DNA from: Desulfolinea sp964487745
GTDB taxonomy: Bacteria; Chloroflexota; Anaerolineae; Anaerolineales; Villigracilaceae
Length of the DNA stretch: 64,000 nucleotides
Direction: 5' to 3'
Assembly (NCBI GenBank): GCA_964487745.1
Contig: CAZASG010000013.1
Location: 17,500-81,499, forward strand
The notes under the pieces are model-generated. The model saw only the letters and a list, made by a program, of their open reading frames with translations. It searched no databases and was not told the origin of the DNA. Below are positions 17,707 to 25,061 of this stretch, in pieces. The position numbers and the translations under genes are program-made. Positions within the stretch are counted from its first letter, which is position 1. Every line of letters starts with the position of its first letter.

Positions 17707-17739
17707 AGTCCTCGTCTTTAATGGTAAAAGACGAGGACT
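17707..17739. terminator. Bidirectional terminator
   Basis: AGTCCTCGTCTTT (17707-17719) pairs with 17727-17739 between the convergent MATE and FecR-domain genes. Confidence 0.7.
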
Positions 17740-17793
17740 ATTTGATGCTTCTAAACGGGAGCAAGCTTAAACTGGCGAGCGCTGCGGTCTCTT

Positions 17794-18666
17794 TTATTCA
17801 CAAAAACTGGCGTTGATCCAGCCTGTCTCCCCTTCAAATTTGACCGCTACCCAGCCGTCTTCATTGGCGGGTGAAGTAATGTGTAATTCATCATTCAATT
17901 GTGCATAACCCACAGTTTCACATGTAGACTCAGGACAAGTACGCACATAAAGAAAAGTACTTGTGACAGTACATGATGCTTCGAGTTCTGGAGCAGAGGT
18001 CGGCATGGCTGTAGGCGTGGGCGGAATTTGTGTAGGCACAAGGCTACCTGCTTCGGGGACATTTTCCACCCACATTTGGAACTCTTCGGCGGTCATTTCG
18101 CCTTTTACCGGTGCGGCCCCATCTGCCGGGAGATCGGCAGCTTCGCCAGCTGTGAATTGAACAGAGCCAGCTTCATTTTTAGCAGAACAGTGTCCTTCGA
18201 GACAGGTAATGCGGGCTGCGCCAGTCTCAGGATCGTAACCTGTAGACATGTAGGAGCCGCGCACACCTGCCAAACCAGATGGCGTTTCCACTTCAAGTGA
18301 ACCGCCGTTCAAAATAATCCAGATATGTCCAACTTCCACTTTGAGACGAGTCAATAGACCTCTATCGGTTTCGTGATTCGTTTCGAGCGTAAAAAGGCTC
18401 TCTGGTCCGAGGCGAATGACTGTTCCACTAGAGAGATCAATACGCGTGCGGCTTTCCAGACCTGTATTTACCTGAGATCTAACTTCAAGTGTCTCGTTCA
18501 GAGTCGCAGGGAGAAAATCACTTGCCCCCGCATGGCGTACATTCACTTCACCCCCTTCAATTTCTGCAATAATAGCACTTAAGGAGACTGGAACAGGCGT
18601 GAGCGGTTCGCAGCTGCCAAGAAAGAGCATGAGAAAAGCCAGAAGAATTAGACAGTATTTTTTCAT
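17794..18666 (-). CDS. Lipoprotein with FecR domain and C-terminal SH3b domain
   Basis: A 290-residue surface lipoprotein, lipidated at C19 (FLGSC). Residues 30-160 form a FecR-type domain (GGEVNVRHAG..., LEVRSQVNTGLESRTRIDLSSGTVIRLGPES). A Pro/Thr linker (PTQIPPTPTAMPTSAP) follows. Residues 230-290 form a bacterial SH3 domain (LYVRTCPESTCETVGYAQ...GWVAVKFEGETGWINASFC) with paired cysteines. Free-standing FecR domains without an ECF sigma partner usually act as extracellular or envelope-binding modules; SH3b domains bind peptidoglycan or peptides. It lies 132 bases past the selenoprotein gene, after a terminator, so it is probably separately transcribed. Confidence 0.8.
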   Translation of the reverse strand: MKKYCLILLAFLMLFLGSCEPLTPVPVSLSAIIAEIEGGEVNVRHAGASDFLPATLNETLEVRSQVNTGLESRTRIDLSSGTVIRLGPESLFTLETNHETDRGLLTRLKVEVGHIWIILNGGSLEVETPSGLAGVRGSYMSTGYDPETGAARITCLEGHCSAKNEAGSVQFTAGEAADLPADGAAPVKGEMTAEEFQMWVENVPEAGSLVPTQIPPTPTAMPTSAPELEASCTVTSTFLYVRTCPESTCETVGYAQLNDELHITSPANEDGWVAVKFEGETGWINASFCE

Positions 18667-18761
18667 AAAACCTCTTCAAAAAGATATGGAGCGTGATTAT
18701 ATCTAAGCCATTTATAAATGACATTCCCCCATTTGGTTCTCTTCTATAACCCATTAAAACG

Positions 18762-18787
18762 CACAGACCTGCTAAAGCAAGTCTGTG
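18762..18787 (-). terminator. Terminator of the MerR/B12-selenoprotein operon
   Basis: On the minus strand CACAGACTTGC (18787-18777) pairs with GCAGGTCTGTG (18772-18762) around a TTTA loop, with one mismatch, followed by CGTTTTAA. It lies just after the selenoprotein stop. Confidence 0.65.
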
Positions 18788-18798
18788 ATGAGAATTTA

Positions 18799-19272
18799 TT
18801 ATTTTTTCTTGTTGATCTCAGCCAAAATCTCTAAGAGCTCTTTATTTCTTGGAATATCGCTCATCGAGAGTCCGTAATGAGCATAGCGGGCGATGCCTTT
18901 CTTGTCTACAATCACCTGGGCAGGCATCCGTCCGAATTTAAAAAGCTTTATCTCTTGCCCGAATAATTTTAATACACTGTGTTTAGAATCTGGCAAGCCG
19001 ATAAAGGGCAGATCATTTTCATCCCAGAATTTGGAGAAGGCTTTCGCATTTTCCGGTCCAGCCACCAGGGTGGTGGTGTTGGCGGATTCAAACTTTTCAA
19101 AATCGCGGCGCAACTGCGCCATATGCCGTTGGCAGTAAGGTCACATAAAGCCGCGATTGAAAACGAGTAGCACATTTTTCTTTTGGCGGAAGCCAGACAA
19201 GGTCACGGAGCGCCCCGTGAAATCATCCAGCGTAAAATCTGGTGCAGGAGCGTTGACTTTTATTCTTGCCAT
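18799..19272 (-). CDS. Peroxiredoxin-like selenoprotein (in-frame UGA read as selenocysteine)
   Basis: Reading from ATG 19272 gives a 157-residue AhpC/TSA-type thioredoxin-fold protein. The N end has KVNAPAPDFTLDDF, strand KKNVLLVFNRGFM, then TGA at codon 44 (19143-19141), then PYCQRHMAQLRRDF. Cysteine homologues have NRGFxCPYC here, so the TGA falls exactly on the peroxidatic/CxxC cysteine, giving a U44-x-x-C47 motif. The downstream frame stays open and conserved to the end (residue 157). A stem-loop with a G in its apical loop lies at bSECIS distance (19107-19120). AAGGA precedes the start by nine bases, and the gene overlaps the SDR stop by 13 bases. A gene caller would report only a 107-residue fragment from 19122. 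The alternative is a nonsense mutation; exact coincidence with the catalytic Cys argues strongly against it. Confidence 0.85.
19107..19120 (-). promoter_or_regulatory. Candidate bacterial SECIS hairpin
   Basis: Inside the selenoprotein mRNA, GGCGC-AGUU-GCGCC forms a GC-rich 5-bp stem. The loop starts 26 bases after the UGA, and its second base is G. Known bSECIS elements place an apical loop with an early G about 16-37 bases after UGA. Not tested by folding. Confidence 0.6.
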
Positions 19273-20111
19273 TTGTATGCATCCTTGGGTTGAATTTCAA
19301 ATTCAGGTGCAATGCCTGTCTTCGTGATATTCTCCCACAGAATTTTCAGCAACCCCAAAATAGGCGTCCACTTTTTCATTACACGAAATTCAACAAACTC
19401 TTTCCTGTTTTTTCCGATTAAATGCACCAGTTTTTCCACCGCAAACTGTGGCGGTTTTGCCAACATTCGTAAGGCAAAACCATATCTCTTGTCTGCATCT
19501 TGCTGTGCTTCTCCTATCATGGTGGGGCTTGTCAGCATATCTGTGAGCATCATGCCTGGGCTAAATCCCACAATCTGTACCCCGCTGCCTTTGATCTCTT
19601 TTGCAAGAGTACGCGTGAACGAAGTCAGCCAGGCTTTTGTCATACCATAGATACCCATTGGAGAAGCAGGATCAAGAAAACTACCAGCCCCATAGATATT
19701 GACCAAAACCCCAGCTTTTCTTGGCAACATATACTCGAGTGCAGCTTGAGCTCCATGAAATGCACCAAGATCATTTGTCATAAACATCGCTACAGCATCA
19801 TCAGGAGCGTAATCAAGCACGTCCCCTGCACCAGTCGAAAAGCCCGCATTATTAACCCAAATGTCGATCTGACCTTCGTTTTGGATGACGTATTCCGCCA
19901 GCGCACGGACTTGGCTTTTGTCAGTAACATCACAAGCGACGCCACGTACACGACCTTGGGCTTGAAGTGCATTAACGGCATCTTCTACCGAATTTTGACT
20001 CCTACCGCTAACAACAACCTGAGCACCCTTTCGCAAAAAGGCTTCTGCGAGGGCGTATCCGAATCCACGCGTGGAACCGGTGATAACGATGATTTTATCC
20101 TTCATATCCAT
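19260..20111 (-). CDS. SDR family oxidoreductase
   Basis: A 283-residue classical short-chain dehydrogenase. The nucleotide-binding motif TGSTRGFG (11-18), NNAG (87-90) and Y155-x3-K159 (YGMTK) are present. The serine of the catalytic triad is not in its usual place (A142 where Ser is expected; S144 nearby), so activity may differ. The substrate is unknown; members in such operons often act on lipids or sterol-like compounds. GAGG lies five bases before the start. The stop overlaps the start of the selenoprotein gene by 13 bases, tying their translation together. Confidence 0.87.
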   Translation of the reverse strand: MDMKDKIIVITGSTRGFGYALAEAFLRKGAQVVVSGRSQNSVEDAVNALQAQGRVRGVACDVTDKSQVRALAEYVIQNEGQIDIWVNNAGFSTGAGDVLDYAPDDAVAMFMTNDLGAFHGAQAALEYMLPRKAGVLVNIYGAGSFLDPASPMGIYGMTKAWLTSFTRTLAKEIKGSGVQIVGFSPGMMLTDMLTSPTMIGEAQQDADKRYGFALRMLAKPPQFAVEKLVHLIGKNRKEFVEFRVMKKWTPILGLLKILWENITKTGIAPEFEIQPKDAYKWQE

Positions 20112-20127
20112 TTATACCTCACTCATT

Positions 20128-20997
20128 TTAGAGTTTTGGAATTAGAACGGGCGTATCTTTTTTATATTGCTCATAATCTTCCTCGCCGCCCCACTTTTCA
20201 TCAGCGCGGGCTTCGAGCATAGGGACACCGCTGACACGTGTGAGCAGCAAGGCCACAAAGATCGGTGAGATGAGTGCGATCCACTGCCAGCCCTGTAAAA
20301 TAGGCACGGCGATGAGCATCACGCCCAACCAAAGAGTGATCTCACCAAAGTAATTTGGGTGACGGGAACGTGACCATAAACCAGTATTGATGAACTTTCC
20401 TTTATTGGCGAGGTCTTTACGAAAAGCTGTTTTTTGATTATCAGAGATCACTTCAATAGAAAAACCAAAGAGCCAAACCAAGCCACCAACCAAGCCCCAA
20501 ACTCCAAGCGGTTTGTGCGTGACACTGGTCATCGTCATCGAAGCAGCGATCACGGTAAATGTGACCCATAAGCCCTGCAATGTCCAAACATGGAAGAAGC
20601 TTACAAAGGAGGGTTTGATCTCGTCAAAGCGCCCATCCTTACCATCGCGCTGAATCCGACTGAAGAGGAAGGTACCCAAGCGGAAAGCCCAAGCTAGAAC
20701 AATGCCCATCATCAAGATGGAGCGTGCGTCACGGGCTTCCGGGTTTAGCAAAAAGGCCAGAAGCATCGTTGTGATGTAAGTGATACTCCCCGTCAGATCA
20801 AAGATTTTTTCGGTCTGATACTTATAAGAGGGGATGAACACCAGCCAATTGAGAAGAAACGCCCAAGCCACGAGAATACCAAAGAGGGGCAAACTACCGA
20901 CCTTAACACTGTACTGGCTGCCCGCAAAGGCAATGCCTACAGCAATTAGTATTTCCAAAATACTGGCGATGAAAAATTTCTTTTCATTTTCATTCAT
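20128..20997 (-). CDS. DUF1295 membrane protein (steroid 5-alpha-reductase-like)
   Basis: A 289-residue polytopic protein with about seven helices. The C-terminal signature, WSRSRHPNYFGEITLWLG near residue 205, is that of the DUF1295 / isoprenylcysteine methyltransferase / steroid reductase superfamily, which acts on membrane-embedded lipids with NADPH or SAM. Its function in bacteria is unproven. It recurs with TIGR01777, SRPBCC and SDR genes next to LitR/CarH regulators in other genomes (general knowledge), which fits this operon. A 64-base gap with a weak hairpin separates it from the SRPBCC gene. Confidence 0.82.
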   Translation of the reverse strand: MNENEKKFFIASILEILIAVGIAFAGSQYSVKVGSLPLFGILVAWAFLLNWLVFIPSYKYQTEKIFDLTGSITYITTMLLAFLLNPEARDARSILMMGIVLAWAFRLGTFLFSRIQRDGKDGRFDEIKPSFVSFFHVWTLQGLWVTFTVIAASMTMTSVTHKPLGVWGLVGGLVWLFGFSIEVISDNQKTAFRKDLANKGKFINTGLWSRSRHPNYFGEITLWLGVMLIAVPILQGWQWIALISPIFVALLLTRVSGVPMLEARADEKWGGEEDYEQYKKDTPVLIPKL

Positions 20998-21019
20998 TTC
21001 TAATTTCCTTCTATTTTAC

Positions 21020-21053
21020 AAAAGGAGTACTCTCATAAATAAACACTCCTTTT
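21020..21053 (-). terminator. Weak intra-operonic hairpin
   Basis: AAAAGGAGT/ACTCCTTTT (21020-21028 with 21045-21053) with a 16-base loop, in the only sizeable gap of the leftward operon. It may attenuate transcription into the DUF1295-SDR-selenoprotein part. The arms also contain an AGGAG ribosome-binding-like core. Confidence 0.35.
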
Positions 21054-21061
21054 TTGGCGAT

Positions 21062-21514
21062 TTAGCCGAATAATTCTTTTACCTTTTTATGACGAAAATC
21101 AAAAATTCCTTTTAAGCGACCGCCTACCCATAAGGCATGAACAATATCACCAAGAATGCCAAAAGGTAAAACGTAGGTTATTTGATCGGTGATCTGTGTG
21201 CCACTCTTAACAGCTTCAAAGCGATGCTCGTGATACCAAAAGCGATAAGGTCCTATACGCTGTTCGTCGACAAAACAGGAACGATCTTCGACATGAGCAA
21301 TCTCTGTCAGCCAGCGTGATTTAATAAAGGGCATGAACTGAACGCGATATTCGATCAATTGTCCCTGGAACATCTTCGCGTCACTACCATGAACGATTTC
21401 GAACTTCATATCCTCGGGGGTCATTTCATTGAGATTCTTTGGCGTGGCAAAATACGCCCAAACTTCGTCTAGCGAAGCAGAAACAAGTTGTTGACGATAC
21501 AAACGCTGGATCAT
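21062..21514 (-). CDS. SRPBCC family protein (START/polyketide-cyclase-like)
   Basis: A 150-residue lipid- or ligand-binding helix-grip protein. The pattern RQQLVSASLDEVWAYFATPKNLNEMTPEDMKFEI at the N end and the run FVDEQRIGPYRFWYHEHRFE in the middle are typical of SRPBCC proteins annotated as ligand-binding or cyclase-like. It begins two bases after the DegV stop, so it belongs to the same leftward transcript. No catalytic residues can be assigned. Confidence 0.83.
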   Translation of the reverse strand: MIQRLYRQQLVSASLDEVWAYFATPKNLNEMTPEDMKFEIVHGSDAKMFQGQLIEYRVQFMPFIKSRWLTEIAHVEDRSCFVDEQRIGPYRFWYHEHRFEAVKSGTQITDQITYVLPFGILGDIVHALWVGGRLKGIFDFRHKKVKELFG

Positions 21515-21516
21515 AA

Positions 21517-22356
21517 CTATTTTTCCTTAGCAATCCCGGCAAAGCCAAGTGCCCCAATACCCAAATTTGTACCCAATACGGGCGTGATCTGTTGAATGGA
21601 AATTTCACCTTCTGGTAAATATTTGAGTGCTTCTTCGCGCAGTTCTTCAGCACGGTCCAGGACGCCCGCATGGACGACTGCTAGGTGCTCAAAGGGGCCG
21701 TGTTTATCCATCCACTCAAAGAGACGTGCGATCGCCTTTTGGCGTGTACGCACGCGGTGCGCCTCGGGCTTTCCACCATTCATGTAAACGAGGGGTTTGA
21801 GGCGCAGCATCTCACCAAAACGTGCAACAGCGATGTGCATTCGTCCACTGCGACGCAGGTATTCGAGGGTGTCAAGCGCAGCAAAGACATAGGTGCGCGG
21901 CATCAAGTCTTTCAACTTGGCAACGATCTCATCCGCTTTTTGACCGAGCTTTGCCATCTTCGCAGCATGCTCGACCAAAAGTCCCAAACCTAAACTGAGC
22001 TGCGTTGAATCGAGCACCGTAACGGGGATGCGCGTGAATTCCTTTGCCGCCAAGCGCGCCGAATTGATCGTCGCGCTCAAGGCTTCGGAGATATGCATCG
22101 AGATTATCGCCTGTGCACCTTGTGCGGCCAGCGCTTCGAAACGCTTTAAAAAAACTTCTGATCCCGGTGCCGCAGTACTTGGTGCCGGATCATAATCCGG
22201 TAAGCGTGTATAAAACTCTTCTTTGGTGATATTCACCCCATCGATCAAAGTCTCATCACCCATATTTATGTGTAAGGGAACAACTTCGATACCATGTTCA
22301 GCGATAACTTCAGCGGGTAAATCACAGGTGCTATCTGTTACGATACGAATACTCAT
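21517..22356 (-). CDS. DegV family fatty-acid-binding protein
   Basis: A 279-residue two-domain DegV (FakB-type) protein. IVTDSTCDLPAE at the N end and TAAPGSEVFLKRF near residue 60 are family hallmarks; STAAPGS supplies the Ser/Thr pair that holds the fatty-acid carboxylate. FakB proteins present fatty acids to the kinase FakA for phosphorylation and phospholipid synthesis; no FakA is visible here. It lies between the TIGR01777 and SRPBCC genes with gaps of eight and two bases. In this setting it strengthens a membrane-lipid theme for the operon. Confidence 0.9.
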   Translation of the reverse strand: MSIRIVTDSTCDLPAEVIAEHGIEVVPLHINMGDETLIDGVNITKEEFYTRLPDYDPAPSTAAPGSEVFLKRFEALAAQGAQAIISMHISEALSATINSARLAAKEFTRIPVTVLDSTQLSLGLGLLVEHAAKMAKLGQKADEIVAKLKDLMPRTYVFAALDTLEYLRRSGRMHIAVARFGEMLRLKPLVYMNGGKPEAHRVRTRQKAIARLFEWMDKHGPFEHLAVVHAGVLDRAEELREEALKYLPEGEISIQQITPVLGTNLGIGALGFAGIAKEK

Positions 22357-22364
22357 ATTACCTC

Positions 22365-23297
22365 CTAAAACAGGCTAGCAAGGGCTGTCTCTAAGTTAAT
22401 AAAATTGAATTCAAAACCTTCAAGCTGCAACTTTTCAGGAATTGCACGTTGCCCATCAAGGACAAGGGTGGATTTTTCGCCCAATGCCAATTGGAGAAGA
22501 AAAGCAGGCGTAGGGATAAAGCTGGGGCGACGCAAGAGACACCCCGCAATTTGGGCTAGCTCCCGTTGTTTGACCGGATGCGGCGCAGAAAGGTTATACG
22601 CACCACGCGCATCTTTGTTCGTGAGCAGGAAGCGAATAGCATTCACCTCATCGTCGATATGGATCCACGGTACATACTGCTCTCCACTGCCCAACTTCCC
22701 CCCTGCAAAGAGGCGGAAAGGCAACAAGATCATTGGCAAAATGCCGCCTTTCGGCGCGAGCACCAACCCCGTACGGATGACGACTCTGCGCACACCCATC
22801 TCGTCCAAGGCGGCGGTCGAATCTTCCCAAAGGCGACAGGTCTCGGCGAGAAAGTCGTCCCCATGCGGAGCATCTTCAGCAATCACGTTATCACCTGTTG
22901 TACCATAATAGCCTACCGCTGAGGCCTGGATGAAAACATCCGGTTTCTTCGGCGATGCTTCAATCGCAGCGGTGAGCGCCTGCCCCATATCCACGCGGCT
23001 TTGCTGAATGCGCTCTTTACTCAAATCCGTCCAGCGTTTGGTCAGGATGGCAAGGAGATTTTCCCCAGCGATGCTTTCGCCAGCGAGATTGATGACTGCA
23101 TCTGTTTCGGGAATTAAACGGGATAAGGTTTTGGGTTGGGCAATATCCCATTTTACGGGTAGCACGCCTGAAGGGAGCATGTTGCGGGCTTTTTCGGGAT
23201 TACGCGATAAAACCGTCACAATATGTCCATCTTCCAGAAGCGCAGCTGTGAGCGCACTCCCTATAAAGCCGGTTCCACCTGCTATTAGAATTTTCAT
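22365..23297 (-). CDS. TIGR01777 family epimerase-like oxidoreductase (YfcH-like)
   Basis: A 310-residue extended SDR. GGTGFIGSALTAALL (7-21) binds the dinucleotide, INLAGESIAG is the family hallmark, and ASAVGYYG replaces the usual YxxxK region. The C-terminal LRRPSFIPTPAFLL stretch (DUF1731) confirms the subfamily. Its biochemical role is unknown. It is three bases downstream of the sulfatase-fold gene. Together with SRPBCC, SDR and DUF1295 it is a recurrent member of light/B12-regulated clusters in other bacteria. Confidence 0.88.
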   Translation of the reverse strand: MKILIAGGTGFIGSALTAALLEDGHIVTVLSRNPEKARNMLPSGVLPVKWDIAQPKTLSRLIPETDAVINLAGESIAGENLLAILTKRWTDLSKERIQQSRVDMGQALTAAIEASPKKPDVFIQASAVGYYGTTGDNVIAEDAPHGDDFLAETCRLWEDSTAALDEMGVRRVVIRTGLVLAPKGGILPMILLPFRLFAGGKLGSGEQYVPWIHIDDEVNAIRFLLTNKDARGAYNLSAPHPVKQRELAQIAGCLLRRPSFIPTPAFLLQLALGEKSTLVLDGQRAIPEKLQLEGFEFNFINLETALASLF

Positions 23298-23300
23298 TTC

Positions 23301-25034
23301 TTACTCCTGTTTGATAAGCCCATCCGCCAAATAAGGCGGAAGATCGGTTATGTTGGCACCATAGTGGGCAAGAAAATTACGGATAAATAGAGAGTAGAAA
23401 CCCTCATGTGCGAGCTGTGCTTCTCGACTTTTTAACAAAACCCCTTGCTCAAATTTATATTCTTGAAAAGATGCCAGAAAATCATCGTTTTGACTGATGA
23501 TATGAAGGATGGTCTCAAACCCATCATCGCGTTTGGATACGGTCGGTGGCTGATGATCGCCGATCAGGACGATGATGGCATCCGGGTCATCGAGCGTGGT
23601 GACAAAATCCGCAACATTTTGGAAACTATGCTCAAGTGCGGCAATATAGTTCTCGCGTGCCTGAAAAACAGAGATCTCGCGGTTATCTTCGATACTCAAC
23701 CTGCCACCTGCTGCGGTTGAAGTCGCGAGGCTGCGCCAGTCATCCACACGTTCGGGTAGCGGGATCCAGGGGTAGTGAGAATCTTGATTGAGATAAAAAA
23801 GAAAGGTAGGTTTATCTTCTTCCTGAACCAGTTTTTGGATAAAACCAAAGGTATATTGATCGGGCGGGGATGGTCCCCAACCATAAACAGGCCCATCATA
23901 TTCGAGCGTGTCGTAAGTCACCCAGCGATCTGCACCATAGAAAGCATAATCCGCTTCCTGATATTTTGGCGGAAGTTCTCGGTCGATGGGTACCACCCAA
24001 ATATATTCGTAGCCTTGAGTGTGAAAATAACGCCCCATATTAGGGTAAGGAATATTTTGATACTCTTCGCGCAAAGCTAAATACTGGCTCTGCTCACTGA
24101 CGTTGATCCCAAATAGCGTGCTGGTATAAGACATCCATGAGCCGCCACCCCAGGTCGGGGCTGTGGATAATGCCGAGGTTAGCCCCCAGCCAGCATTCGC
24201 AAGGTGAGCTTCAAAATCTGTCGCTATTTCTTTGTATGCAGGATAAAAATGCTCTTGTGAATAAAGCACGCTGCCATAGGACTCAAAGAAGAAGATGTAA
24301 ATATTCGGCTTTTCTACGAGATCGTATCGAGCGTAGTCGTAGGTTGTATAGGGATTTTGGGCAAGGAAGGAATCGATGCTTTGACGGGATGCCCGCGACG
24401 CCCGGATATTCTGCCTGATCCCGGCTGCCAAGCTATCTACGCCAGTCGGCAGTTCGGCATCCATCTCCAAGTGGAATCCGCTATAGAGGAGCAAAACAGT
24501 GCCAAACGAAACCATCAACATCTGCGTGACCCGTCCAATTTTTTCTATGCGCTCGACTAAAAGTGAATAAGTGAAATGGGCAAGAAAAGCAAACAGAACC
24601 AAGACAACAACTACAAAAGCGAAATAATATCCCTGTGGGAAATTCAATGAGCTAAGCAAAAAGGGCAATCCATTCGCAATAAAAGGAAGGTCATTATAAA
24701 AATTGGGCTGCTTCTGGTAGACGCCCTGTAAAACAGCTGCGTAGCTCTGATAGATAATGGCAAGATAGAGCAGTAAAAGGAAGCCGCCCCAAAACCAGCG
24801 CCGCCATCTTTTCTGCCAGCGCGACGCAAAGATAACCCAGAACATCAGCCCCAACGTTATTTCAAGATTAATGAAAATACGATTTTCCGGCTCTAAAAAG
24901 AGCAAGGTCGGCAGGAAGAGCAAACTATTGAGCAGGATAAAAGCTGCCCAGAACCATATATCAGTGAGGGTAGCGAGAGGGCGTTTAAACGGAAGTTTTT
25001 TTTCAGCAGGCATTGTTTTCTTTAGTGGAGGCAA
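23301..25034 (-). CDS. Membrane sulfatase-fold enzyme (LTA-synthase/phosphoglycerol-transferase-like)
   Basis: A 577-residue protein with about five N-terminal membrane helices (residues 20-195) and a large extracellular alkaline-phosphatase-superfamily domain. Metal ligands are suggested by NIYIFFFESYGS (Glu after strand 1) and IGDHQPP near residue 500. The nucleophile region lies in STAPTWGGGSWMSYTSTL, where LTA synthases have their catalytic Thr. The architecture resembles LtaS, OpgB and phosphoethanolamine transferases, which transfer head groups from phospholipids to envelope glycans or lipids. The exact substrate is unknown. It lies 27 bases after the MerR/B12 regulator and so is probably its first target. 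Confidence 0.8.
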   Translation of the reverse strand: MPPLKKTMPAEKKLPFKRPLATLTDIWFWAAFILLNSLLFLPTLLFLEPENRIFINLEITLGLMFWVIFASRWQKRWRRWFWGGFLLLLYLAIIYQSYAAVLQGVYQKQPNFYNDLPFIANGLPFLLSSLNFPQGYYFAFVVVVLVLFAFLAHFTYSLLVERIEKIGRVTQMLMVSFGTVLLLYSGFHLEMDAELPTGVDSLAAGIRQNIRASRASRQSIDSFLAQNPYTTYDYARYDLVEKPNIYIFFFESYGSVLYSQEHFYPAYKEIATDFEAHLANAGWGLTSALSTAPTWGGGSWMSYTSTLFGINVSEQSQYLALREEYQNIPYPNMGRYFHTQGYEYIWVVPIDRELPPKYQEADYAFYGADRWVTYDTLEYDGPVYGWGPSPPDQYTFGFIQKLVQEEDKPTFLFYLNQDSHYPWIPLPERVDDWRSLATSTAAGGRLSIEDNREISVFQARENYIAALEHSFQNVADFVTTLDDPDAIIVLIGDHQPPTVSKRDDGFETILHIISQNDDFLASFQEYKFEQGVLLKSREAQLAHEGFYSLFIRNFLAHYGANITDLPPYLADGLIKQE

Positions 25035-25061
25035 GCTCTTTATAAGTGTGGAACGGTGCGT

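Noticed and set aside
19141..19143. Prx-like gene as a pseudogene with a nonsense mutation
   Set aside because: The stop falls exactly on the catalytic Cys codon, the rest of the frame and the RBS are intact, and an SECIS-like hairpin follows. Sequencing error cannot be excluded without reads.
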